From CADEEN01 sp040384625 (GTDB lineage: Bacteria; Pseudomonadota; Gammaproteobacteria; Burkholderiales; Burkholderiaceae_C): a stretch of DNA of 64,000 bases. Positions 27,435-34,861 of this stretch are shown here, piece by piece (the first letter of the stretch is position 1; each line of letters starts with the position of its first letter). Below the pieces are notes generated by a model that was not told the DNA's origin, did no database searches, and worked only from the letters and a program-made list of their open reading frames with translations. The position numbers were made by a program, and so were the translations under genes. The DNA lies in contig JAZKIW010000010.1 of assembly GCA_040384625.1 (NCBI GenBank), positions 60,646 through 124,645 on the forward strand, given 5' to 3'.

Positions 27435-27791
27435 ATGAACACCAGCCTCAAGACCCTCCTCGCCGCTGTTGCGACCGTCGCCTCGGTGGCCGCCTCGGCG
27501 CAATCCTTCGCTCGCGTCGAAACGCGCGACATCGACGCACGCCAGGCGCGCCAGGAAATGCGCATCGAACGCGGCCTGGCCCGTGGCGAGTTCACGCGCC
27601 GCGAAGCGCGCACCCTGCAGCAAGGCCAGCGCGAGATCGCCCGCGTCGAAGCGCGTGCCAAGGCCGACGGCCACGTGACGCGGCAGGAAGTGCGCACCCT
27701 GACGGCGATGCTCGACCACGCCGATGCGCAGATCCGCCTGCTGAGCCACAACCGCGAAGACCGCGACGGTCGGGACGGTCGCCGCGGCTGA
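27435..27791 (+). CDS. Small exported basic/charged helical protein
   Basis: This 118-residue protein has a signal peptide (MNTSLKTLLAAVATVASVAASA). The mature chain is strongly charged and helical, rich in Arg, Gln and Glu (RQEMRIERGLARGEFTRREARTLQQG, written here in part), and ends in an RDGRDGRRG tail. It resembles small exported proteins that carry EF-hand-like or coiled-coil helices, but no calcium loop is visible. AAGGAG precedes the ATG. It is divergent from the transglutaminase gene. Function unknown. Confidence 0.65.
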   Translation: MNTSLKTLLAAVATVASVAASAQSFARVETRDIDARQARQEMRIERGLARGEFTRREARTLQQGQREIARVEARAKADGHVTRQEVRTLTAMLDHADAQIRLLSHNREDRDGRDGRRG

Positions 27792-27840
27792 CACGGCTGA
27801 CGCCGACCTCGGCGTGCGCTTGCTGATAGGCTAAGCCGTG

Positions 27841-27866
27841 GGCCGGCGCCATGTACGGCGCCGGCC
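27841..27866 (+). terminator. Perfect GC hairpin next to the assembly gap
   Basis: GGCCGGCGCC (27841-27850) and GGCGCCGGCC (27857-27866) form a perfect 10-bp stem with a 6-nt loop ATGTAC. It lies 50 nt after the stop of the exported protein gene, so it may terminate that transcript. Any T-run would fall in the following unsequenced gap. Confidence 0.45.
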
Positions 27867-27876
27867 NNNNNNNNNN
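27867..27876. other. Assembly gap (10 N)
   Basis: Ten undetermined bases follow directly after the perfect hairpin. This looks like a scaffold join of unknown true length, caused by the strong secondary structure. Sequence between the hairpin and the GST gene may be missing. Confidence 0.99.
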
Positions 27877-27907
27877 CCCACGCAGCCACTTCAGCAGCGG
27901 AGCCCGC

Positions 27908-28546
27908 TTGAGCATCCAACTGTTTTCCTTCGACACGCCCAACGGGCGCAAGATCAGCGTCGCGCTGGAAGAGATGGGCCTGCCCTACGACGTGCACATC
28001 GTCGACATCGGCAAGGGCGAGCAGTTCGCACCGGACTTCCTCAAGATCAGCCCGAACAACAAGATCCCGGCCATCGTCGACCCCGACGGCCCAGGCGGCG
28101 CGCCCATCAGCGTGTTCGAGTCGGGTGCGATCCTGATCTACCTGGGCGAGAAAACCAGCCAGTTCTGGCCGAGCGACCCGGTGGCGCGCGTGGCCGTGCT
28201 CGAGTGGCTGATGTTCCAGGTCGGCAGCTTCGGGCCGATGCCCGGCCAGGTGCACCATTTCGTCGGTCTCGATGACCACACCGACCGGCGCTACGGCCTC
28301 GACCGTTTCATGACCGAGACACGGCGCCTGTACGGCGTGATGGACCGGCGCCTGGCCGAGCACGAGTACTTCGCCGGGGCCTTGTCGATCGCCGACTTCG
28401 CGATCCTGGGCTGGGTCTGGCGCCACCCGCGTCACAAGGTCGAGCTGGCCGACTTTCCGCACGTGCGGCGCTGGTACCAGGGCCTGATGGCCCGGCCCGG
28501 TGTGCAGCGCGGCTTCGCGGTGCCGCTGCGCCGCGCGGCCGCCTGA
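27908..28546 (+). CDS. Glutathione S-transferase (YfcG/YghU-like disulfide oxidoreductase)
   Basis: This 212-residue GST has an N-terminal thioredoxin-like domain (IQLFSFDTPNGRKISVALEE, then SPNNKIPAIVDPDGPGG and SVFESGAILIYLGE) and a helical C-terminal domain (LSIADFAILGWVWRH). The N-terminal motif with Thr-Pro-Asn matches Nu-class YfcG/YghU enzymes, which use glutathione for disulfide reduction and have no catalytic Cys. TTG at 27908 is taken as the start, with GGAG 5 nt upstream. No ATG fits the domain boundary. Confidence 0.86.
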   Translation: MSIQLFSFDTPNGRKISVALEEMGLPYDVHIVDIGKGEQFAPDFLKISPNNKIPAIVDPDGPGGAPISVFESGAILIYLGEKTSQFWPSDPVARVAVLEWLMFQVGSFGPMPGQVHHFVGLDDHTDRRYGLDRFMTETRRLYGVMDRRLAEHEYFAGALSIADFAILGWVWRHPRHKVELADFPHVRRWYQGLMARPGVQRGFAVPLRRAAA

Positions 28547-28552
28547 ACCAGG

Positions 28553-29170
28553 CTACTTCGGCGCGGCTGCGGCCGCCTTCTGCAATTCGGCTTCGAGCCA
28601 GGGCAGCATCTGGTCGAACACCTGCGTCGTGGCCGCGGACATCGCCACGGCGGCGCCCGGCGCGTCGGCACTGGCGGTCGGCACCGCCACGTCGAACTGG
28701 CGCCGCGCCAGACGCGTGCGGCTGCGGCGCTCGAACAGCTCGGCCGTGAGGGCCAGCCGGCCCTGACCGGGCGCCACGCTCAGGTCGTGGTGCAGGGTGT
28801 CGATGGCGACGGTGAGCAGCCAGTCAGCGCGCATCGGCTCGCCGATCACACCGACCGCGGCGGCCACGCCGCGCGCTTCCAGGCGCTGCTGCAGCAGGCG
28901 CGGCAGCTGGCGCAGCGGGCGCTCGGTCCAGGACGCGAACTGGTAGTGCGCGAATTCGTGCGGCCGACGGGAGTAGGCGATGGTCGACGTGTCGCCGGTC
29001 GCATCCGCCGGCATCGGCTGGATCAGCAGGGCCGGCACGATCGGCGCGAGCAGGCGCTGCACCGGCGCGGCGACGTCGTTGAGGCGGTACTGGGCCTGCG
29101 CCGGCACGTCGCCGCCGAGGCCGACGGACACGCAGGCCGAGAGTCCCATCGACAGTAGCAGCGCGCTCAA
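28553..29170 (-). CDS. MCE-transport auxiliary lipoprotein (PqiC/YmbA-like)
   Basis: This protein of about 205 residues has a lipoprotein signal: the lipobox LSAC places the lipidated Cys at residue 13 from the TTG start. The mature part contains 'YRLNDVAAPVQ', 'PHEFAHYQFASWTERP' and 'LRQLPRLLQQRLEARG', as in ABC-transport auxiliary lipoproteins linked to MCE systems. The TTG start at 29170 leaves no positive charge before the hydrophobic segment. A CTG at 29182, overlapping the MCE stop as CTGA, would add LTKT and restore a lysine, so the true start may be there. Probably outer-membrane or periplasmic. Confidence 0.78.
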   Translation of the reverse strand: MSALLLSMGLSACVSVGLGGDVPAQAQYRLNDVAAPVQRLLAPIVPALLIQPMPADATGDTSTIAYSRRPHEFAHYQFASWTERPLRQLPRLLQQRLEARGVAAAVGVIGEPMRADWLLTVAIDTLHHDLSVAPGQGRLALTAELFERRSRTRLARRQFDVAVPTASADAPGAAVAMSAATTQVFDQMLPWLEAELQKAAAAAPK

Positions 29171-29178
29171 GGTCTTCG

Positions 29179-30168
29179 TCAGGGCAGTTTCTCCCCCGGG
29201 CCGAGCTGGCCCTTGTTCGGGCCCAGCAAGGCCGCGCGCGGTTCGCGCAGGCGGTCGAGCACGCGGGTGGCGGTCTCGATGCTGGAGCGCATCTCGCTTA
29301 CTGCGGTGCCGATCTGGTCATCGACGTTGGCGGCCGAATCTTCCAGCTTGCGTGCCGTGGCCACGGCCTGCTGCTGGATCGCGCCGGTGGCCTGGGCCAG
29401 CTGCTGCAGCGCGGCGCGCGCTTCGGCCAGCGTGCGTTCGGCTTCGGTCAGGGTGGTGGCCAGGCGTTCACTGCTGCTCTCGGCCACGCTGGCGATGCGC
29501 CCGCCCGAACGCCCGAGTTCGGCCGCCCCCTTGCCCAGCTCGGCCGCCGCGCTGCCGACCTGGGTCAGCGTGCCGTCGAGCGCGCCCAGCCGCGCATTCA
29601 GGCCTGCCGACAGCTCGCGCAGGCTTTTCAGCGTGGCCTTCACGGCCGCCTGGTTCTCGGAGTCGAGCAGCAGGTTGATGTTGGTCAGTGCCTCCGAGGC
29701 CATTTCCCCGACCTTGTTGACGCGACCGGTGATCTCATCCAGGTCGGAGCGGCCCTCGGCGATTACCGGCAGGGTCTCGCCCTCGGGCACCAGTTCCAGC
29801 GGCGCACCCGGCGGCTCGCGATTGACGAGGGTGATGGCAGCGATGCCGGTGACGAAATTGCGCGTGACCACCGCCACGGTGTCGGTGCGCACCGGCGCGC
29901 GGCGATCGATGCGCACCGCGACACGCACACGGTTCAGCGTAGCTCCTGAGAGGGCGTAGTCCTCGACGCGGCCGACCTTGATGCCGCGCAGCGAAACGTC
30001 GCCGCCGATCTCCAGGCCATCGAGCGCCTGCTTCTCGAAGTGGATCGCGAAGCGCTGGAAGTTGTCGCGGCTGCCGATGTTCTTCAGCCACACCACTCCC
30101 GCCACCAGTGCCGCGAGCAGCACCAGCACACTCGCACCGACGAAGGTGTAGCGGGCCTCAGCTTCCAT
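29179..30168 (-). CDS. MlaD-family MCE domain protein
   Basis: This 329-residue protein has one N-terminal membrane helix (YTFVGASVLVLLAALVAGVVWL), then one MCE/MlaD domain (about 40-120, GLEIGGDVSLRGIKVGRVEDYAL in part). A long helical C-terminal region with coiled-coil character and regularly spaced Leu and Ala follows (about 150-310). MCE proteins form hexameric tunnels for phospholipid movement between membranes. It overlaps the upstream ATPase gene by 11 nt. Confidence 0.88.
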   Translation of the reverse strand: MEAEARYTFVGASVLVLLAALVAGVVWLKNIGSRDNFQRFAIHFEKQALDGLEIGGDVSLRGIKVGRVEDYALSGATLNRVRVAVRIDRRAPVRTDTVAVVTRNFVTGIAAITLVNREPPGAPLELVPEGETLPVIAEGRSDLDEITGRVNKVGEMASEALTNINLLLDSENQAAVKATLKSLRELSAGLNARLGALDGTLTQVGSAAAELGKGAAELGRSGGRIASVAESSSERLATTLTEAERTLAEARAALQQLAQATGAIQQQAVATARKLEDSAANVDDQIGTAVSEMRSSIETATRVLDRLREPRAALLGPNKGQLGPGEKLP

Positions 30169-30925
30169 CGCCGGTCATTCTACGGACCGAGAAATAGTCG
30201 CGAATCCAGTCGTCGTCGACCGCCATCACCTCCTGCACCGTGCCGTCGGCCAGCACCTTGCCGCGCGCCAGCACGATCAGCCGGTCGACGACGCCGAGCA
30301 GGGTGTCGAGGTCGTGCGTGACTAGGAACACGGTGAGGCCGAGGTCGTCGACGAGCGAGCGCACCAGGCGGTCGAAGCCGCGCGCGGTGATCGGGTCGAG
30401 CCCGGAAGTCGGCTCGTCGAGGAACAGCAGCTCGGGTTCGAGTGCGATAGCGCGCGCGATCGCAGCGCGCTTGCGCATGCCGCCAGAGAGCTCGCTCGGC
30501 ATTTTGGCGCCCGCGTCGGCCGGCAGGCCGGCCTGCTGCAGGCGCAGGGCGACCAGGGCCTCGATAGTGGTCTCGGCCAGATGCGTGTGCTCGCGCAGCG
30601 GCACGGCGACGTTCTGCGCCACCGTCAGCGACGAGAACAGCGCGCCGTCCTGGAACAGCATGCCGAAACGCCGCCGCACAGCGTCGATCTCGGTCGACGC
30701 GGCGTTCCACATGTCGGTGCCAAACAGGCGCGCCCGCCCGGCGCTGGGGCGCTGCAGGCCGATGATCTCGCGCAGCAGTACCGACTTGCCGGTGCCGCTG
30801 GCGCCGATCAGGCCGACCAGGGTGCCGCGGCTGATGCTGAACGACACGCCGTCGTGCACGGTCTGATCGCCGAAGCGGGTGACGATGGCGTCGACCTCGA
30901 TCACAGGTCCGGCGTCGGCCCTCAT
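30158..30925 (-). CDS. MCE-system ABC transporter ATP-binding protein (MlaF-like)
   Basis: This 255-residue ATPase drives the lipid transporter. Walker A is GASGTGKSVLLREI, the signature is LSGGMRKRAAIARAIAL, Walker B is LLFLDEPTSGLDPI, and the H-loop is VFLVTHDLD. The MlaF-type signature SGGMRKRA distinguishes it from peptide importers. Overlaps of 4 nt with the permease and 11 nt with the MCE gene indicate a single operon. Confidence 0.92.
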   Translation of the reverse strand: MRADAGPVIEVDAIVTRFGDQTVHDGVSFSISRGTLVGLIGASGTGKSVLLREIIGLQRPSAGRARLFGTDMWNAASTEIDAVRRRFGMLFQDGALFSSLTVAQNVAVPLREHTHLAETTIEALVALRLQQAGLPADAGAKMPSELSGGMRKRAAIARAIALEPELLFLDEPTSGLDPITARGFDRLVRSLVDDLGLTVFLVTHDLDTLLGVVDRLIVLARGKVLADGTVQEVMAVDDDWIRDYFSVRRMTGDGS

Positions 30926-32031
30926 ATGTCCATCGCCTGCATCAGAACCGCGAACACGGCGTCGAGCACGATCACCGCAACGATGCTCTGCACCACGGTG
31001 GAGGTGGTTGCTGCGCCGAGCGCGCGCGTGTCGCGGCCCACCGTCATGCCCATGCGCGAGCCGATCACCGCGATGACGAGGGCGAACACCGGCGCCTTCG
31101 CCAGGCCGACGAAAACATGGCGCGTGTCAAGGGCCTCTCGAAGATGCGCCAGGAAGGCGCCGGGGCTGATGTCGAGCATCGGTCCAGCGATCGCCATCGA
31201 ACCAAGCAGGCTCGCCACGTCGCCGACAAAGACCAGCAGCGGCAGCACGATCATCAGCGCCAGCACGCGTGGCACCACCAGCACCTGCATGGGCGACAGG
31301 CCGAGGGTGCGGATGGCGTCGGTCTCCTCGGTCAGGCGCATCGAGCCGAGCTGGGCCGTGAAGGCCGCGCCCGAGCGGCCGGCGACGATCACGGCGACGA
31401 TGATCGGCGCGAACTCGCGCGTCGCGCCGATGCCCACGCCGTCGACGACGAAAATGTTGGCGCCGTACTTTTCGGCCTGCAGGCCGAGCAGGTAGGTGAT
31501 GACCACACCGATCAGCATCGTCACCAGGGCCACCACCGGGATCGCCGTCAGACCGGTCTGCTCCAGCTGCACCGTCAGCTCGCGCAGGCGCAAGCGATTC
31601 GGTTGGCGCATCGCTTCGGCGAAGGCGACCAGGGTCGCGCCGAGAAAGTTCACATGTCCGCCGAGCAGTTCCGCCAGCTCGACCACCTTGCGACCGAGTT
31701 GCGCCAGCGCGCGCGGTCGGTGCGACGGCGGCGCCGGGCTGGTAGCGTCGAGGTGCGCGCGCACCTGATCGAGGATGCGGCCGTCGGCCGCGCTGAAACC
31801 GACCCAGGACAGCCCCTCCGGCCTGGCCCGCAACGCCCGCAGCAGCACCAGGGCGGCCGCGGAGTCGATCTCCTCCAGCGCGCTGCCGTCGATAGCCGCG
31901 CCGACAGGCAGTGACAAACCGGCCAGCGCCGCTTCGATCTCGACCAGGTGCGTCAGGCGCCAGGCGCCTGTCAGACGCAGCCGGGTCGGCACGTTGCCGG
32001 TGTCGAGCGCGAACCAGGGTGAGGCGGCCAT
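30922..32031 (-). CDS. STAS-MlaE fusion permease of an MCE lipid transporter
   Basis: This 369-residue protein has an N-terminal STAS-like domain (about 1-95, IDGSALEEIDSAAALVLLRAL) fused to an MlaE permease domain. The permease region includes VAFAEAMRQPNRLRLRELTVQ, then GIGATREFAPIIVAVIVAGRSG and AAFTAQLGSMRLTEETDAI, and ends with several helices. In Escherichia coli the STAS protein is the separate MlaB; here it is fused to the permease. It is the first gene of a four-gene unit: permease, ATPase, MCE protein, lipoprotein. Confidence 0.9.
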   Translation of the reverse strand: MAASPWFALDTGNVPTRLRLTGAWRLTHLVEIEAALAGLSLPVGAAIDGSALEEIDSAAALVLLRALRARPEGLSWVGFSAADGRILDQVRAHLDATSPAPPSHRPRALAQLGRKVVELAELLGGHVNFLGATLVAFAEAMRQPNRLRLRELTVQLEQTGLTAIPVVALVTMLIGVVITYLLGLQAEKYGANIFVVDGVGIGATREFAPIIVAVIVAGRSGAAFTAQLGSMRLTEETDAIRTLGLSPMQVLVVPRVLALMIVLPLLVFVGDVASLLGSMAIAGPMLDISPGAFLAHLREALDTRHVFVGLAKAPVFALVIAVIGSRMGMTVGRDTRALGAATTSTVVQSIVAVIVLDAVFAVLMQAMDI

Positions 32032-32054
32032 GTCGGCGCGAGGATAGCCGGCGC

Positions 32055-32387
32055 TCAGGCCTGCCAGACGCCGTAGCCGTCTTCGCGCAGCCCGATCGCC
32101 AGCTCGACCTCCATCTCGCGCGCCGCTTCGTAGGGCATCGGGTTGTAGACCTCGTACAGCGCCGGCAGCAGGCGCAGGCCGTACTCAAGGACGAAGCGGT
32201 TGGCCTGGATGCCGGCCTTGTGGCGGTCGAAGCGCAGGTCGGGGTCCAGGCCGGTCATGCCGACGTAGACGAACGGCTTGCCGAGGCGGTGCTCCGGATT
32301 GGCCTTGCGAAAGGCGGCCTCGTTCCAGACCCGGTCGGACAGCTCGACGACATAGACGTGGTGATGGTGGCTGGCGCGTCGGCGCAT
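32055..32387 (-). CDS. GIY-YIG-like small protein
   Basis: This 110-residue protein begins with a His-rich stretch (HHHH), then VYVVELSDRVW and KPFVYVGMTGLDPDLRFDRHKAG. That second segment fits the GIY-YIG pattern of a tyrosine strand followed by YVG.T and an Arg/His helix. A later conserved-looking segment reads NPMPYEAAREMEVELA, with a Glu that could serve as the metal ligand. A stand-alone nuclease domain or catalytically inactive relative is possible. It lies 23 nt upstream of the lipid-transport operon on the same strand. Family call moderate. Confidence 0.55.
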   Translation of the reverse strand: MRRRASHHHHVYVVELSDRVWNEAAFRKANPEHRLGKPFVYVGMTGLDPDLRFDRHKAGIQANRFVLEYGLRLLPALYEVYNPMPYEAAREMEVELAIGLREDGYGVWQA

Positions 32388-32412
32388 CTCGGGCTCGCCG
32401 GCGCGACGCAGC

Positions 32413-33177
32413 TCAGGCTGCGGCCAGGCGCTTCAGGTAGCGGCGCACGCGCTGGGCATTCGCGCCGATGTCGCTGCCGCCGATGCGCGATAACGAGCGC
32501 ACGTCGACCAGGCTGCCCTGGGCCTGCGCTCGCACGCGGACCACGATGTCGTCCTTGAAGCCGAAGAAGAGCGTGCTGTCGGTGGCCTCGATGCGCAAGG
32601 CCTCCGGGGCCACCGCCACGATCTGCCAGCCCATCGCGCGGGCCGCCTGTTCGGCGCGCGCGAAGGCCTCGGCCGGCGGCACTGCCAGGGGCAGCGAGAC
32701 GATGTCGGGGTAGCCGAGCCGCTGCTGCACGGCCGTGTCGGCGAGGTAGTCGACCGGGTTGCGCGCGCCCTGGCGCAAGGGCAGCACCGCAACGAACACG
32801 GGCGGATCGCGCGTGTCGGTGCTGATATCGTGGATCTTCGGCAAGCGCTGCGCCTGCGCGTAGAGGTAGAGCGGCGGCAGCGCGACGACGATGTTGAGCG
32901 CCAGGGCCAGGATGGCGAGCGTTCGACCCGGAGCGCCTCGCGCACGACGCGTGAGAGCCCAGGCCAACAACGCCAGCACGGCACCGGCGAGCGCGCCGAA
33001 AACAGCGTAACGAAGGATCAGAAAACCGTCACCCAGCGGCCACAGGCCGCTGCGGTAGCCGAGTCCGGCCGACAGCGCGGCCGCGGCGCAAATCAGGCCG
33101 ACCAGCAGGGCGGTAAAAGCGCAGATGACGGCGGCACTTCGCCTGCCGGAGCGCGGGAAACTCGAGAGGGTGGTCAT
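32413..33177 (-). CDS. DUF1499-domain membrane protein
   Basis: This 254-residue protein has three hydrophobic N-terminal helices (AVICAFTALLVGLICAAAAL, FLILRYAVFGALAGAVLALLAW, LAILALALNIVVALPPLYL). A soluble C-terminal DUF1499 domain follows (PVDYLADTAVQQRLGYPDI, then TDSTLFFGFKDDIVVRV and SRIGGSDIGANAQRVR). DUF1499 function is unknown. ATG at 33177 fits the domain; an in-frame start at 33225 only adds a basic extension. Confidence 0.8.
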   Translation of the reverse strand: MTTLSSFPRSGRRSAAVICAFTALLVGLICAAAALSAGLGYRSGLWPLGDGFLILRYAVFGALAGAVLALLAWALTRRARGAPGRTLAILALALNIVVALPPLYLYAQAQRLPKIHDISTDTRDPPVFVAVLPLRQGARNPVDYLADTAVQQRLGYPDIVSLPLAVPPAEAFARAEQAARAMGWQIVAVAPEALRIEATDSTLFFGFKDDIVVRVRAQAQGSLVDVRSLSRIGGSDIGANAQRVRRYLKRLAAA

Positions 33178-33240
33178 GGGCGCCGATCGTCGCTTGCCGC
33201 GCGATGGTGCCAGACGCAGGGTCAAGCGTGACGCTAGCCG

Positions 33241-33390
33241 TCAGACGACGGGCTGGCGCAGGACGCTGACGAGCAGGATCGCTGCGGCGACGGACAGGGC
33301 CCAGATGACCAAGGTCACCAGCAGGCTGCGCCGGTTCCTGTCGCGAAACAGGCGCCGCTGCGCAGGCCAGAACGACGGGGTCTTGCGCAT
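33241..33390 (-). CDS. 49-residue single-helix membrane protein
   Basis: A short frame encodes MRKTPSFWPAQRRLFRDRNR, then RSLLVTLVIWALSVAAAILL and VSVLRQPVV. The N-terminus is basic and cytoplasmic-looking, followed by one membrane helix. GGAG lies 2 nt before the ATG, which is close but plausible. It reads in the same direction as the DUF1499 gene and ends 64 nt before it. Function unknown; it could be a small accessory membrane protein. Confidence 0.45.
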   Translation of the reverse strand: MRKTPSFWPAQRRLFRDRNRRSLLVTLVIWALSVAAAILLVSVLRQPVV

Positions 33391-33475
33391 CGCTCCGGGC
33401 GTGCAGGCGCCGCCGCTCAGGTCGGGGTCACCAGCCGCGCACGCGCGACCGATGACCCTTCGCGGTCAGCTTGCT

Positions 33476-34015
33476 TCAGGCGCGCTTGGCCTTGCCGGCG
33501 GCCTTGACGGCCGTGGCGGTTACGGCGGCGAAGTTCGCTTCGGCGGTCTCGGCGGCTTGACGGCCAGCCTTCTGCAGGCCGTCGAACGCGCTGTTCGCGT
33601 TGGCCATCGCCGACTTGAACAGGGCGATGCCGCTGCCCGTGCCTTCGGGGGCGTTCTTGGCAGCCGCTTCGATCAGGGCAGCGAACGAGCTTTGCGCCGC
33701 CGCGGCTTGCTGGCCGGCGACCTTCTCGATGTCGGCCTTAATGCCGGCGACGATGCCGTAGACCTGTTTGCCGTATGCGCTGGCCTTCTCGGCGTTCGGC
33801 TGCAGCAGGGTGCTTTGCAGCGCGAGCAGGGCTTGCGGGTCCTTGGCCGACAGCGCGGCGCGGCCGGTTTCGGTGGCTTCGTCGAAGCTAGCCTTGACGA
33901 CTTGCAGGTTCAGGGCGGTCAGTTGCTCGACGCCTTCGAAAGCCTTGGCGCCGAGGCCCATCAGGACTTCGAAGTTGGCCTTGTTGGCGGCGGCGAATTG
34001 GTCGGTGTTCAGCAT
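33476..34015 (-). CDS. phaP: Phasin family protein (PHA granule surface)
   Basis: This 179-residue phasin coats polyhydroxyalkanoate granules. It has the family pattern MLNTDQFAAANKANFEVLMG...GVEQLTALNLQVVKASFDEA, and an Ala/Lys-rich C-terminus (KAAGKAKRA). ATG at 34015 follows GGAG in CTGGAGCCCACC. An upstream ATG at 34063 lies inside the operator and is unlikely. The promoter carries two PhaR-type sites, which supports the assignment and indicates that the organism stores PHA. Confidence 0.9.
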   Translation of the reverse strand: MLNTDQFAAANKANFEVLMGLGAKAFEGVEQLTALNLQVVKASFDEATETGRAALSAKDPQALLALQSTLLQPNAEKASAYGKQVYGIVAGIKADIEKVAGQQAAAAQSSFAALIEAAAKNAPEGTGSGIALFKSAMANANSAFDGLQKAGRQAAETAEANFAAVTATAVKAAGKAKRA

Positions 34016-34054
34016 GGTGGGCTCCAGTGGTTGGCTTTTGGTCTCGATGCAGTT

Positions 34055-34128
34055 TTGCTGCACTGCAACATGACGCTATCTTACTGGGCGGATCGGCGAA
34101 TGCAAGCCCAAATTGCTGCATTGCAGCA
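34055..34128 (-). promoter_or_regulatory. Phasin promoter with two PhaR-type operators
   Basis: TGCTGCATTGCAGCA (34114-34128) is a perfect palindrome with 7-bp arms around one base. CTGC-ACT-GCAA (34058-34068) is a near copy. Between them on the minus strand lie TTGCAT (-35, 34105-34100) and TAAGAT (-10, 34083-34078), 16 nt apart. This puts one site just downstream of +1 (about 34071) and the other just upstream of -35. CTGC-N3-GCAG is the known recognition pattern of PhaR, the PHA-responsive repressor. Confidence 0.6.
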
Positions 34129-34209
34129 TTTTAGAGGTGTGGTTCTAGAACCGGGCCTGCACCGTAGACTGCGCGGCCGCACCGAACCGAGCCCGAAGGA
34201 GAAGCCGAT

Positions 34210-34803
34210 TTGAAACTGCAGATGGCCAAGAACTCGCTCTTCGCGACCCTGCTGCGCTCGCCGTGGTGGGTCAGCCTGGCCATCGCGGCCGTGCTCGCGC
34301 TCGTGGCGGCGGCCCTGCTGCCGGCCGACTACCGCATTGCCGGCGCCCTGTCGACCTTCCCCTTTGTCGTGATCAGCGCCTTGGCGGCGCGGCGCCAGTG
34401 GCACCTGCCGAGCGCCACGCGCGTGGCCGAGACGCTGGAGGCCACCGGCGCGATGGCCTGGCCGGCCTTCGCCGCCCTGCTCGAGCAGGCCTTCCGGCGC
34501 GACGGCTACACGGTGCAGCGCGGCAGCGCGGCGGCGGTCGACTTCGAACTCGAACGCCAGGGCCGCAAGATGCTGGTCTGCGCGCGGCGCTGGAAGTCGG
34601 CTCGCACCGGCCTGGACCCTCTGCGCGCACTGCAGGCCGCCCGCGAGGCGAGCGAGGCGCCGGACGCGCTCTACGTCGGCCTGGGCGAGCTGACCGACAA
34701 CGCACGCCCCTTTGCGACCGAGCACCGCATCGCCATCTGGCAGGCCGCCGAGCTGGCCCACGCGCTGCGCGGCCTGCCGCTGCGCCCACCGGCCTCACGC
34801 TGA
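34210..34803 (+). CDS. Membrane-anchored restriction-endonuclease-fold (Mrr-like) protein
   Basis: This 197-residue protein has two N-terminal membrane helices (about 18-37 and 45-62). Its cytoplasmic domain resembles the Mrr/PD-(D/E)XK core: FAALLEQAFRRDGYTVQRGS, then VDFELERQGRKMLVCARRWKS and LQAAREASEAPDALYVGLGEL. In Mrr proteins the pattern D...(E/Q)xK carries catalysis. Here the second half reads CARRW, so Lys may be replaced by Arg and activity is uncertain. TTG at 34210 has AAGGAG 8 nt upstream; an ATG at 34222 is the alternative. It lies 58 nt upstream of the RIO kinase gene. Confidence 0.6.
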   Translation: MKLQMAKNSLFATLLRSPWWVSLAIAAVLALVAAALLPADYRIAGALSTFPFVVISALAARRQWHLPSATRVAETLEATGAMAWPAFAALLEQAFRRDGYTVQRGSAAAVDFELERQGRKMLVCARRWKSARTGLDPLRALQAAREASEAPDALYVGLGELTDNARPFATEHRIAIWQAAELAHALRGLPLRPPASR

Positions 34804-34849
34804 GGCCGGCGCGCGCCGACGCCGACCCGGTGCGCCCGGCGCCGCAGCG

Positions 34850-34861
34850 GACAATCCGCGC
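34850..34861 (+). promoter_or_regulatory. Putative -10 element for leaderless RIO kinase mRNA
   Basis: GACAAT (34850-34855) is followed by CCGCGC and then the ATG at 34862. No ribosome-binding site is present in the 20 nt upstream. Confidence 0.3.

Noticed and set aside
30158..32031. Assignment of the MCE operon as E. coli-type mla with its full gene set
   Set aside because: No MlaC or separate MlaB gene is present; an auxiliary lipoprotein and a STAS-fused permease are present instead, so the general MCE label is safer.
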